A stretch of DNA of 29,404 nucleotides from DASYQD01 sp036005845 (lineage in GTDB: Bacteria; Acidobacteriota; Thermoanaerobaculia; Multivoradales; JAIOJS01), in contig DASYQD010000184.1 of NCBI GenBank assembly GCA_036005845.1, forward strand, positions 1-29,404, written 5' to 3'. Both the position numbers and the translations under genes were made by a program. The notes under the pieces were generated by a model. That model was not told the DNA's origin. It was given only the letters and a program-made list of their open reading frames with translations, and ran no database searches. Each line of letters opens with the position of its first letter. Within the stretch, counting starts at the first letter, position 1. Shown here one piece after another: positions 8,053 to 15,747 of this stretch.

Positions 8053-8295
8053 CTATGCTCGACGCTGAGCCCGCGCCGCCGCGTCGGCAAGCACGATCAC
8101 CTTCTTCGCGACGATGCCGAGATCGGTGGTCCTGGGCTCAGGCACGAACTGCACGGTCAAGCCCACCCTGGGTATCCCGTCCACCTTATCGCGCTCGAAG
8201 TAGACCTCGCCGCCTCCGAGGCGCGCGATAACACCGTTCTGCAGCCGATCATCGATCCACCGGATCTGGCCAATTTCGACCTTCTCGTCGCCCAT
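8053..8295 (-). CDS. Small cold-shock-domain-like protein
   Basis: An 80-residue protein whose pattern follows the cold-shock/OB fold: G-x-IRWIDDRLQNGVIARLGGGEVYFERDKVDG, then GLTVQFVPEP...LGIVAKKVIVL, with the VYFER segment in the place of the usual VFVH RNA-binding strand. Aromatic RNP-1 residues are only partly kept (W at 14, Y/F in VYF), so nucleic-acid binding is plausible but unproven. ATG 8295 is chosen because GAGGAG lies just upstream; a longer in-frame start at 8373 would add an unrelated basic leader. It is the last gene of the minus-strand cluster, 80 nt after the coiled-coil membrane protein, and may be an independent unit. Confidence 0.75.
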   Translation of the reverse strand: MGDEKVEIGQIRWIDDRLQNGVIARLGGGEVYFERDKVDGIPRVGLTVQFVPEPRTTDLGIVAKKVIVLADAAARAQRRA

Positions 8296-8375
8296 GGTGA
8301 TCTCCTCGCTGCCAACTACTCTAGCAGAGAATGCGGGCAACCTACCCGTTGGTCGCGGAAGCCTGCGCAGCACCG

Positions 8376-9635
8376 CTAGGACGCGGTCTTGGTCTGGTCA
8401 ACGCCCTTGACCGACAGATACGTTCCGTGCGAAATCCCCAGCAGAGCATTTAGGCTGTTCGAGAACGGCGGGAAGTCCACGCCCAGCGGGTGGATCGCCC
8501 TGACGTCGCCCAGCAGGGCGCCGACGGCAGCGCCGTAGGCAAGAATGATCACCACTGTGAAGAAACACATCTGAACCTTGCCCAAGTCCACCAGCTGGTG
8601 GTTACCGATCTCGTCACCGCTGAAGAGGTCGCTCCATCGAGCCTGGGCCGGATCTGCGTTCTTGTGTAGGACGCCTTCGGCCTCCGTGCGCGCAGTGAGC
8701 AGCGCCGCCTTCGTCTTGTCGTACTCCTCATCGGCCCTCTTGGAGGCTTCTTGCGCCGCCTCGAAGACAGCGGCCTTCTCGTCATAGTTCTTGGCGGCGG
8801 CCTTCTTCAAGGCCTGCGGCTGCATCAGAGCCTTCTCGAGGGTCGCCTCCGCTGCCTGTTTGGCCGCTTGCTTGACCTCTTCGTCCGTCTGAGTCTCAGC
8901 GGCTTGAACGGCTTGGTCGCGCTCCTGCTTGGCCTTCTCCTCGACCGGAACCACTCTTGCCTCAATGTCGGTCTTTTCCTTAAGCGCGGCATTGACGGCG
9001 TCCTTGGCATCAGCGAGCGCCGCTGCCGCGTCGACTCGCTTGCGCTGCAGAGCGTCGAGCCGGGCCTCCTTGGCTTCGATATTGATCTCCTTGTTTTTCT
9101 TGGCGTTCTGGATGAGGCTCGAACCGGCGAATGAAGCCACACTGATGCCCATCGCCCATAGGAGCTCCGGCGGGAACGTGATCTGCAGCGGTCCACTGTC
9201 CTCGCAGTCAGCGACGTTCCTCGGCTCCCGTCCTAGCGCCTTCTTGCACATGGCCCTACGCTGGTCATCGGCGGGGAGGCTCTTGAGGTCTGGCACCTTG
9301 CCGAAGATACGCGGCGTGGCGATCATGGCGTAGGCCGATAGCACCAGCATTGTCCAGAGCGTGATCTGCAGGCGCGATAGGCTCATCTTGTTGCGGGTAT
9401 CGATGAGCACGCCTAGCGCTTTGCCATTTACCTGACGACCGATCACCGCCAGGAAAGCGCAGAAGGTGAGGATGAGGACGAGCCACTGCGCGACCCGCGG
9501 CAGCGCGACGGTCCAACCCCGCACCGCCGGCAGTAACGGGGCGACGAGGGTGACCAGCGCTACCAGCAGCAACAACGCCGGAGCGAACCGCCTGATCGAG
9601 CTGCCCAATCCTGTCGCAGAGGAAGGCTCAGCCAT
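8376..9635 (-). CDS. Membrane protein with long coiled-coil insert
   Basis: A 419-residue protein of unknown function. Hydrophobic segments lie at about 18-38, 46-66, 90-108, 158-172 and 353-378. Between the last two runs a highly charged, Ala/Glu/Lys-rich coiled coil of about 160 residues (175-335). Two stretches look family-defining: VLIDTRNKMSLSRLQITLWT just before the third segment, and LLGISHGTYLSVKGVDQ near the C-terminus; similar sequences occur in uncharacterised bacterial membrane proteins. No signal peptide cleavage motif is apparent. The ATG is 6 nt downstream of the preceding gene's stop, so translation is probably coupled. Codon use is less GC-biased than in flanking housekeeping genes. 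A signalling or scaffold role with the protease encoded upstream is an inference. Confidence 0.82.
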   Translation of the reverse strand: MAEPSSATGLGSSIRRFAPALLLLVALVTLVAPLLPAVRGWTVALPRVAQWLVLILTFCAFLAVIGRQVNGKALGVLIDTRNKMSLSRLQITLWTMLVLSAYAMIATPRIFGKVPDLKSLPADDQRRAMCKKALGREPRNVADCEDSGPLQITFPPELLWAMGISVASFAGSSLIQNAKKNKEINIEAKEARLDALQRKRVDAAAALADAKDAVNAALKEKTDIEARVVPVEEKAKQERDQAVQAAETQTDEEVKQAAKQAAEATLEKALMQPQALKKAAAKNYDEKAAVFEAAQEASKRADEEYDKTKAALLTARTEAEGVLHKNADPAQARWSDLFSGDEIGNHQLVDLGKVQMCFFTVVIILAYGAAVGALLGDVRAIHPLGVDFPPFSNSLNALLGISHGTYLSVKGVDQTKTAS

Positions 9636-9641
9636 GGAGCA

Positions 9642-10961
9642 TCACTCCGTGTTCCCTTGGTCAGCACCGTTTTGGTCAGTGGTTGAGAACGCCCCCTTGA
9701 GACGCGTGAAGAGGGTCTGGTCGAGCGCGACACCGACGAACCAACCCACGCCGTTCTCGCTCCACTTCTCACGGGTCGGAACCTCGCCGTCACCAGTAAA
9801 GGCGTCGCCAACGTCGAGGCCCTTGGGCACTGCCACCTTGTGAATCGAGGCGCCGACGAGGATCGACAGGGCCCAACGCCCCGGCGCGATGGTGGTCCCG
9901 ATGACAAAGCTCTTAGTCGGCTCTTTAGGGTCCACCAAGAGAGCTGGGTTGAAGAAGCGGTTGTACCAGTGAACGCGTTCGTAATCGAGTCCCCAAGGAA
10001 ACCAGGTGAACCCTGCACGCAGGCCCGGCCCGATGGGGTCGGCGATGCGCGCCACCTTGTCGTCCTCCTTCGCGAAGGTCGCCTCCTGCTCAAAATCCCA
10101 ACCCAGGCCGAAAGTGGAGGCGAGGTGGTACACAGGCCGCAAGGGAACTTTGTTCTGCTTCGCCTCCGCTCCGGGCGCGATCGGGCGAACCGTGTAGACT
10201 ACCATCCCCTCACCGCAGCGGAAGGAGTCGCCGACCGGTACGAGCTCGAACTCGTTCACGGCCGCTTGGAGCGTACCGAGAACGGAAGCATCGCCGAGTA
10301 ATCGGAAATCTTCGCGTTCTGGGCAGGTCGTCACCGCGACCTCGTAGGCTCGTGGGGCGTCCTTGGGCATCAGGACGGCGACCTGAAGCGAGGCTGTCTC
10401 AGGCGCTGAGCGAAAGTTCCGCGGTGCTGCGGCGCCGGAAGGCAGGTGCGGGAGAATCAGCGTCGACTGGTCGTAGCCTTGACTTTTTCTGAGCTCCGCG
10501 AGCGCTCCTTTAGCATGCCGCGCCCACCAGAGGAGGGCTGGGCCGTCGAGAATCTCCTGTTCACGCGACGCGTCGGAGCTATCGGATGCTGCGCCGAACG
10601 GCTTGAACTCCTGGCTACAGGGAATTCTCTTCCCGTCCAGAGTCCCGACCAACCGCACTGCTCCCGCCCCGATGCTGGCTCGTGAGACCTCAACTTTCCA
10701 GTCGGGCTCCTGCGGCCCTAGTCGGGTCAGGTTCGCGCTGACGCTTCCCTCGAGGACGAAGGCTACGTCTGACGGCACATCTCCGTTGACCCGAACGGCG
10801 ACCACAAGGGCCCCCGGCGGCTCCGCCTTCCTGTCCAGGTCTGCGCAAGCCCACTGACCACCGCTCTTCAGGAAGGTTGCGTTGTACGTAGCCGCGCGGG
10901 CCGTGAAGGCCGACGCTAGCGTGAAAGCCAACCAGACCACCAAACCCTTAGACAAGCGCAT
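9642..10961 (-). CDS. Exported protein of unknown function in protease cluster
   Basis: A 439-residue protein with a clear Sec signal peptide (MRLSKGLVVWLAFTLASAFTARA, cleavage near ARA-AT, residue 23). The N-terminal half is beta-rich with three Cys (around residues 36, 110 and 235) and a short helical region near 155-185. The C-terminal half alternates aromatic and hydrophobic residues with Gly (GLGWDFEQEA, GLRAGFTWFPWGL, RWALSILVGASI, GVGWFVGVALDQTLF), consistent with amphipathic strands of a small outer-membrane barrel or membrane-facing sheet, though I cannot assign a family. AAGGAGG lies before ATG 10961. Its start overlaps the end of the protease gene by 14 nt, and the coiled-coil membrane protein follows 6 nt after its stop, so all three are one transcript. 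Confidence 0.82.
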   Translation of the reverse strand: MRLSKGLVVWLAFTLASAFTARAATYNATFLKSGGQWACADLDRKAEPPGALVVAVRVNGDVPSDVAFVLEGSVSANLTRLGPQEPDWKVEVSRASIGAGAVRLVGTLDGKRIPCSQEFKPFGAASDSSDASREQEILDGPALLWWARHAKGALAELRKSQGYDQSTLILPHLPSGAAAPRNFRSAPETASLQVAVLMPKDAPRAYEVAVTTCPEREDFRLLGDASVLGTLQAAVNEFELVPVGDSFRCGEGMVVYTVRPIAPGAEAKQNKVPLRPVYHLASTFGLGWDFEQEATFAKEDDKVARIADPIGPGLRAGFTWFPWGLDYERVHWYNRFFNPALLVDPKEPTKSFVIGTTIAPGRWALSILVGASIHKVAVPKGLDVGDAFTGDGEVPTREKWSENGVGWFVGVALDQTLFTRLKGAFSTTDQNGADQGNTE

Positions 10962-11991
10962 CGATAGCCCTCCTTGCTGGCATGAGAAACGTCCTCGAGT
11001 TCCACTCCCCGACAACAAACCCGACCAGGTTGCCACTGCCGTCGACCACCGGAGCGCCGCTGTCGCCCGGCACCGTGACCGCTGGCTGGAGCGTGGTAAG
11101 GCCGTCGATCGCGATCTCGGCGCCGTCGTGCACGAAGTGTCCGGTGACTCCGACGCCCTCGATTGCCGACTGCTTGGGCGCAAATTCCCGTTGCACCTTC
11201 ACATGGACAACGAAGGTCAGGTCTTGCTCGCTTGGGTCGCGAACTTGCCGCGCTTGCGAAACGAGGACGTTGCGCGCTTGAGGGTCGACTGGGCGCGTCA
11301 AGGCAGCGTCCCCAGCCGGAGGCGTCAACAGCCGTTCAACGGTTCCGAGGTCCAACAGCGGCAATTGCGCGAAACGACCCCGGACCTTGACCCCTTTTGC
11401 ACCGACGACGTGCCAGGACAGGATGGCACAGAGCCCAAGCGTCGGCACCTCCACCAGAGCGCCCAAGGATCCGTCTGTAACGTCATCGCCATCGCCGATG
11501 ACCACGCTCGCCCGTTCGCCGGGCATGGCGATGGTAGGCGCGTACAGCCGCCCGGGGGGCCCCGTGCCCTGCACGTCTATCCGAACTGCGTGTGTGCCTC
11601 TCTTCGTCCTGACTTCCAAGGTTTGCGGGAACCGCTGGTCGCGACTAACCTCCCGCGGCGACAACTTTCTGGGAACAAAGACCACCACTGCGGGCTCGTT
11701 CGTAGGGCGGCCGTTGCGCTGGCGGGTGCCCCAATGGACGGATAGAACCTCCGAAACGCCCCGTAGTGCGCGCTTGGTTTTGCGCACTGCCTTGGCAGCT
11801 ACCTGCTTTGGAAGCACTGAGCGCCGGCGAAACCGCGGTCGCCGAGCGAGTTGCGAATCTGGGCGATCGAGACGTCGCTCCAGCCAAAGCTCGAACTCAG
11901 GGCGCAAAGCCGCGCGAAGAGCATCCTCCGCGGTGATCAAGCCATTCTCGAGGGCGAAAATGGCGCTCGCCACGATCGGACGCTTCTTCAT
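10948..11991 (-). CDS. Trypsin-like (S1-fold) serine protease without signal peptide
   Basis: A 347-residue putative chymotrypsin-fold protease. All three catalytic residues can be placed: H194 in LSWHVVG, D228 in GDAALTRP, S311 in PGDSGAPVVDGSG, followed by GNLVGFVVG and a C-terminal FLMPARRAIDAL segment in the usual position. Residues 76-110 (VSEVLSVHWGTRQRNGRPTNE...VVFVPRK) match the N-terminal strand pattern of bacterial trypsins that begin with a GxGxK...G...T-type stretch. The N-terminal 75 residues are charged and helical. There is no signal peptide, so the enzyme probably acts in the cytoplasm. ATG 11991 has GGAGGT 4 nt upstream; an in-frame GTG at 12012 is possible but would overlap that site. 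It is the first gene of the cluster and overlaps the next by 14 nt. Confidence 0.85.
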   Translation of the reverse strand: MKKRPIVASAIFALENGLITAEDALRAALRPEFELWLERRLDRPDSQLARRPRFRRRSVLPKQVAAKAVRKTKRALRGVSEVLSVHWGTRQRNGRPTNEPAVVVFVPRKLSPREVSRDQRFPQTLEVRTKRGTHAVRIDVQGTGPPGRLYAPTIAMPGERASVVIGDGDDVTDGSLGALVEVPTLGLCAILSWHVVGAKGVKVRGRFAQLPLLDLGTVERLLTPPAGDAALTRPVDPQARNVLVSQARQVRDPSEQDLTFVVHVKVQREFAPKQSAIEGVGVTGHFVHDGAEIAIDGLTTLQPAVTVPGDSGAPVVDGSGNLVGFVVGEWNSRTFLMPARRAIDALV

Positions 11992-12057
11992 AGCCACCTC
12001 CAGCCCGCCCACGGCAAGGCGAGCGAGCAGAATCTGCCGTATTAGACGGACAGACCA

Positions 12058-12072
12058 GCGGGTTTCACCCGC
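12058..12072. other. Perfect hairpin in the leader region of the protease cluster
   Basis: GCGGGT and ACCCGC form a 6-bp stem with a 3-nt loop about 67 nt upstream of the protease ATG. A possible minus-strand -10 (TAATAC, inside a small CCGT-5 nt-ACGG dyad) lies just downstream. The hairpin may be an operator or part of a transcript end; the evidence is weak. Confidence 0.3.
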
Positions 12073-12169
12073 CGAGCGGCGACCGGGGGGTCAAGACAAG
12101 CGCCACCACTGCCATCAGGAAGCTGCGTGAATCAACCCGCAGAAGCCGCAGGCGACCGGAGCCGAGGAG

Positions 12170-12565
12170 CTACCGTCGTGCCCGGAAGCCGCGATCCAGG
12201 CTGTACGGCCCGGTGCCGCGCGCCGCGATGTAGAGGAAGAGGAAGCAGTAGAGCACAGCGGCCTCGCCGTGGTTGGTGACCGGGTTCAAGGGCCCGCCCT
12301 CGCCGCCGGCGTGGACCGTCCAGTAGGCGTAGGCCATCTCGCCGCTGGCGACGAAGGCGGCGAAGTCGCCGAAGAGGCCGAGAGCGATCATCAGGCCGCC
12401 GGCGAACTCGATGATGCCGGCCGCCAGCATCAGCGGCACGCCGGTCATGGCGTGGCCGCCCATGACGCCGAACAGCTTCTGCGCGCCGTGGATCGCGAAG
12501 ACCAGCCCCGCCACCACCCGCAACACCAGGAACAACGGCTCCGAATACCGGTTCAGGAAGCCCAT
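12170..12565 (-). CDS. DoxX family membrane protein
   Basis: A 131-residue four-helix membrane protein of the DoxX family. Diagnostic features are the N-terminal LRVVAGLVFAIHGAQKLFG (first helix, with the conserved HG-x-QK), GVPLMLAAGIIEFAGGLMIALGLF (second helix, with the conserved E-x-GG), a third helix containing GEMAYAYW, and the fourth, AAVLYCFLFLYIAARG. Family members are linked to quinone or thiol-redox partners and to oxidative stress responses. ATG 12565 has AAGGAGG upstream; the longer in-frame start is basic and unlike the family. It is divergent from the lipid-remodelling fusion gene, with 80 nt between starts. Confidence 0.92.
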   Translation of the reverse strand: MGFLNRYSEPLFLVLRVVAGLVFAIHGAQKLFGVMGGHAMTGVPLMLAAGIIEFAGGLMIALGLFGDFAAFVASGEMAYAYWTVHAGGEGGPLNPVTNHGEAAVLYCFLFLYIAARGTGPYSLDRGFRARR

Positions 12566-12600
12566 CGCGTTCCTCCTTTGATGGAATCGTCGGGCGAGTC

Positions 12601-12627
12601 TTAACACGAAAACGGTCCTGATACATT
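12601..12627 (+). promoter_or_regulatory. Putative promoter for the ACP-FAAL-PlsC gene
   Basis: TTAACA (12601-12606) and TACATT (12622-12627) are 15 nt apart, a short spacer. The ATG at 12646 follows 18 nt after the -10, and no clear Shine-Dalgarno is present. Low confidence. Confidence 0.35.
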
Positions 12628-12645
12628 GCGGCGAGACCCTGCGCA

Positions 12646-15492
12646 ATGGAGCTCGACGCCAACCCCACGGCGGCCGTGGTCGCGGCATCCGCGGCCGAAA
12701 GGCTGCTCGCCACCGTGCGCGCGCTGCTCGTCGAGCTGCACCCTCGGCAGGCCGAGCGGCGCATCAGTCTCGACAGCGCGCTCGAGCGCGACCTCGGGCT
12801 CGACAGCCTCGCCCGCGCCGAGCTGCTGCTGCGCCTCGAGCAGGCGTTCGGCGTGGCGCTGCCGGAGCGGCTGCTCGCCGAGGCGGAGACGCCGCGCGAC
12901 CTGCTGCAGGCGATCGAGCGCTCGGCGCCCGGCGCGGGCGGCGCGTCGCTATCCCGCGCTGAGGCGTCGATCGAGCCAGCGATCCTCGGCGCCGGCGAGT
13001 CGGCGCCGGAGAGCGCGCCGACGCTGCCCGCGGTGCTGGCGTGGCACGCCGAGCACCACGGCGAGCGCCGCCACCTACTCTTCCTCGAAACCGGCGCCGC
13101 CACACCGCTCACCTACGGCGAGCTGCAGCGCCGCGCCGAGACGATCGCCGCGGCGCTCCTCGCGCGCGGGCTCGAGCCGCGGCAGACCGTGGCGCTGATG
13201 CTGCCGTCGGGCCTCGACTACTTCGCCTGCTTCCTCGGCATCCTGCTCGCCGGCGGTATCCCCGTGCCGCTCTATCCGCCGGCGCGCAAGAGCCAGGTCG
13301 AGGACCACCTGCGGCGCCAAGCCGGCATCCTCCGCAACGCGCAGGTACGCGTGCTCATCGCGGCCCCGGAGGTGCGCACGCTGGCGCGCCTCCTCGTGCC
13401 GCTGGCGCCCGAGCTGCGTTTCGTCACCACGCCGGGCGAGCTCGCAAGTGAAACCGTGCGCGCCGTGCTGCCGCGCGTCGACGCGACCGACGTCGCCTTC
13501 ATCCAGTACACCTCGGGCAGCACCGGCGATCCGAAGGGTGTCGTGCTGACGCACCAGAACCTGCTCGCCAACCTCCGCTCGGTCGGGAAGACGGTGCACT
13601 TCGCCGGCGACGACGTCATCGTCTCCTGGCTGCCGCTCTACCACGACATGGGGCTCATCGGCGCCTGGATGGGCAGCCTCTACTTCGGGCTGCCGCTGGT
13701 CCTGATGTCGCCGCTGTCGTTCCTGGCGCGGCCGGTGGCGTGGCTGCAGGCGCTCTCCCAGCATCGCGGCACGATCTCCGCGGCGCCCAACTTCGCTTAC
13801 GCGCTGTGCATGAAGAAAGTGGCGGACGAAGACCTCGCGGGCCTCGACCTGTCGGCGTGGCGCGTGGCGATGAACGGCGCCGAGCCGGTGTCGCCCGAAG
13901 TCGTCGAGGGCTTCATCCAGCGCTTCGCGCGCTGCGGCTTCCGCCGCGAGTCGATGATGCCGGTCTACGGCCTCGCCGAGAACTCGCTGGCGCTGGCGTT
14001 CACGCCGCCGGGCCGCGGCCCGCGCGTCGACGTCGTGCGCCGCGCACGCCTCCAACGCGATGGCCGCGCGCAGCCGGCGCCCGAGCCGGTCCGCGACGGC
14101 GAGCAGCAGCCGTTGCGTTTCGTCTCCGCCGGCGTTCCCATCGCCGACCACGAGGTGCGCATCGTCGACGACTCCGGCCGCGAGCTACCCGAGCGCCATC
14201 AGGGACGGCTGCAGTTCCGCGGTCCGTCGGCGACGAGCGGCTACTTCCGCAACCCCGAGGCGACGGCGCGTCTGCTGCCGGGTGGCGCGAGCGACGGCTG
14301 GCTCGAGTCGGGCGACCTCGCCTACACGGCCGGCGGCGAGCTCTTCATCACCGGCCGCAGCAAGGACATGATCATCCGCGCCGGCCGGAACCTCCATCCG
14401 CAGGAGCTAGAGGAAGCGGTCGGCGCGCTCAGCGGCGTGCGCAAGGGCTGCGTCGCCGTCTTCGCGACCAGCGCGGCGGGCGAAGGCACCGAGCGCCTCG
14501 TAGTCATGGCCGAAGCGCGGCCCGGCGACGCTGCCGCTGGCGCCGATCTGCGCCAGAAGATCGGCGAGCTGGCGATGGACCTCGTCGGCAGCGCTCCCGA
14601 CGAAGTGGCGCTGGTGCCGCCCGGCACGGTGCCGAAGACCTCGAGCGGCAAGATCCGCCGCAACGCCGCGCGCCAACTGTTCGAGAGCGGCAGCCTCGGC
14701 AAGGGCACGGCGGCGCTCTGGCTTCAGCTTCTGCGGCTCGGCGCCGCTGGCGCCATGCCGCGCCTGCTGCGCATCTTCCGCCGAGTCGGCGACGTGGCGT
14801 GGGGCACCTGGGCGTGGATCCTCTTCCTCCTCCTCACGCCACCAGCGTGGCTCGCCGTGGTCTTGCTGCCCGGCCGCCGGCTCCGTCGCAAGGCGGCCCG
14901 CGCCGCCGCACGCATCCTCGTCCACGGCACCGGCACGCCGCTGCGCGCCGCCGGCCTCGAGCGCCTGCCCACGACGCCCTGCGTCGTCGTCTGCAACCAC
15001 CAGAGCTACGTCGACGCCTTCCTCCTCACGGCACTACTGCCCTCGCGCTTCACCTACGTCGTGAAGTCCGAGCTCAGGAACCACGCCTTCACGCGATTGC
15101 CGCTGCAAGCGCTCGGCGCCCTCTTCGTCGAACGCTTCGACGCCGAGAAGAGTCTCGAAGACGCCCGCCGCACCACCGAAGCCGCCACCACCGGCGACTC
15201 GCTCGTCGTCTTCCCCGAAGGCACCTTCCGCCGCGCCGCCGGGCTGCTCCCTTTCCGCCTCGGCGCCTTCACCATGGCAGCGCACGCCAACCTTCCGGTA
15301 GTGCCGATAGCGCTCCGCGGCAGCCGCTCACTTCTCCGCGCCGAACAGTGGCTCCCACGCCGCGCGCTCGTCACTGCCACGATCGGCGACCCCATCGCTC
15401 CCACCGGCGCAGCGTTCAGTGATGCGGTGACGCTGCGCGACGAAGCCCGCGGCTGGATGCTCGCGCACGTCAACGAGCCCGATCTCGCATAG
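12646..15492 (+). CDS. ACP - fatty acyl-AMP ligase - acyltransferase fusion
   Basis: A 948-residue three-domain protein. Residues 15-90 are an acyl carrier domain with phosphopantetheine site S54 in DLGLDSLARAE. Residues 120-690 are an AMP-forming ligase: YTSGSTGDPKG at 288-298, WLPLYHDMGLIG, YGLAENSLA, SGDLAY, and PKTSSGKIRR near the end. The LPLYHDMGLIG and VYGLAE stretches are typical of fatty acyl-AMP ligases (FAAL), which pass acyl groups to a carrier protein rather than to CoA. After one or two hydrophobic segments (725-780) comes a PlsC-type acyltransferase: NHQSYVD with H785 and D790, and FPEGTFRR with E858. The whole could activate a free fatty acid, load its own ACP and esterify a lysophospholipid at the membrane, like Aas in reversed domain order. 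That route is inference. No ribosome-binding site is obvious. Confidence 0.92.
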   Translation: MELDANPTAAVVAASAAERLLATVRALLVELHPRQAERRISLDSALERDLGLDSLARAELLLRLEQAFGVALPERLLAEAETPRDLLQAIERSAPGAGGASLSRAEASIEPAILGAGESAPESAPTLPAVLAWHAEHHGERRHLLFLETGAATPLTYGELQRRAETIAAALLARGLEPRQTVALMLPSGLDYFACFLGILLAGGIPVPLYPPARKSQVEDHLRRQAGILRNAQVRVLIAAPEVRTLARLLVPLAPELRFVTTPGELASETVRAVLPRVDATDVAFIQYTSGSTGDPKGVVLTHQNLLANLRSVGKTVHFAGDDVIVSWLPLYHDMGLIGAWMGSLYFGLPLVLMSPLSFLARPVAWLQALSQHRGTISAAPNFAYALCMKKVADEDLAGLDLSAWRVAMNGAEPVSPEVVEGFIQRFARCGFRRESMMPVYGLAENSLALAFTPPGRGPRVDVVRRARLQRDGRAQPAPEPVRDGEQQPLRFVSAGVPIADHEVRIVDDSGRELPERHQGRLQFRGPSATSGYFRNPEATARLLPGGASDGWLESGDLAYTAGGELFITGRSKDMIIRAGRNLHPQELEEAVGALSGVRKGCVAVFATSAAGEGTERLVVMAEARPGDAAAGADLRQKIGELAMDLVGSAPDEVALVPPGTVPKTSSGKIRRNAARQLFESGSLGKGTAALWLQLLRLGAAGAMPRLLRIFRRVGDVAWGTWAWILFLLLTPPAWLAVVLLPGRRLRRKAARAAARILVHGTGTPLRAAGLERLPTTPCVVVCNHQSYVDAFLLTALLPSRFTYVVKSELRNHAFTRLPLQALGALFVERFDAEKSLEDARRTTEAATTGDSLVVFPEGTFRRAAGLLPFRLGAFTMAAHANLPVVPIALRGSRSLLRAEQWLPRRALVTATIGDPIAPTGAAFSDAVTLRDEARGWMLAHVNEPDLA

Positions 15493-15523
15493 ACAGGCAA
15501 CGATCTTGCTCGCTGCGCACTCC

Positions 15524-15745
15524 ATGGCGCGCGCGAGCACGAACACGGCTCAGCCCCTGCCCTGGTGGGCGACGCCCGGCGACGAGGTCTGCGCCCACTG
15601 CCTCCAGCGCTACCACTACCACCTCGAGATCCGCTGCACCGGCTGCGACGAGCCGATGTGCCCGAGCTGCGCCACCCGCATCTCGATCGACGTCATCGCC
15701 CATCACTGCCCCGACTGCGCGGGCGGCGACTGTGAGGAGGCGTAG
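15524..15745 (+). CDS. Small zinc-ribbon/treble-clef protein preceding ku genes
   Basis: A 73-residue protein rich in CxxC knuckles: CAHC, CTGC, CPSC and HHCPDC, enough for two zinc sites. The core YHYHLEIRCTGCDEPMC resembles B-box or double-zinc-ribbon modules. The start is uncertain: ATG 15524 is the first ATG, while an in-frame TTG at 15506 would add six residues; neither has a strong ribosome-binding site. Its last codons contain the GGAGG of the next gene, and the stop is 2 nt before the first ku ATG, so it is translated in one operon with both Ku proteins. It may be a small accessory factor of end joining, but that rests on position only. Confidence 0.75.
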   Translation: MARASTNTAQPLPWWATPGDEVCAHCLQRYHYHLEIRCTGCDEPMCPSCATRISIDVIAHHCPDCAGGDCEEA

Positions 15746-15747
15746 CG

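Noticed and set aside
12132..13112. 326-codon minus-strand frame across the DoxX/FAAL divergent region
   Set aside because: Runs antisense into the ACP domain and out of frame through DoxX; low complexity Ser/Arg/Ala sequence.
13740..15422. 560-codon plus-strand frame inside the FAAL fusion
   Set aside because: Out-of-frame Arg-rich shadow; the real frame carries all motifs.
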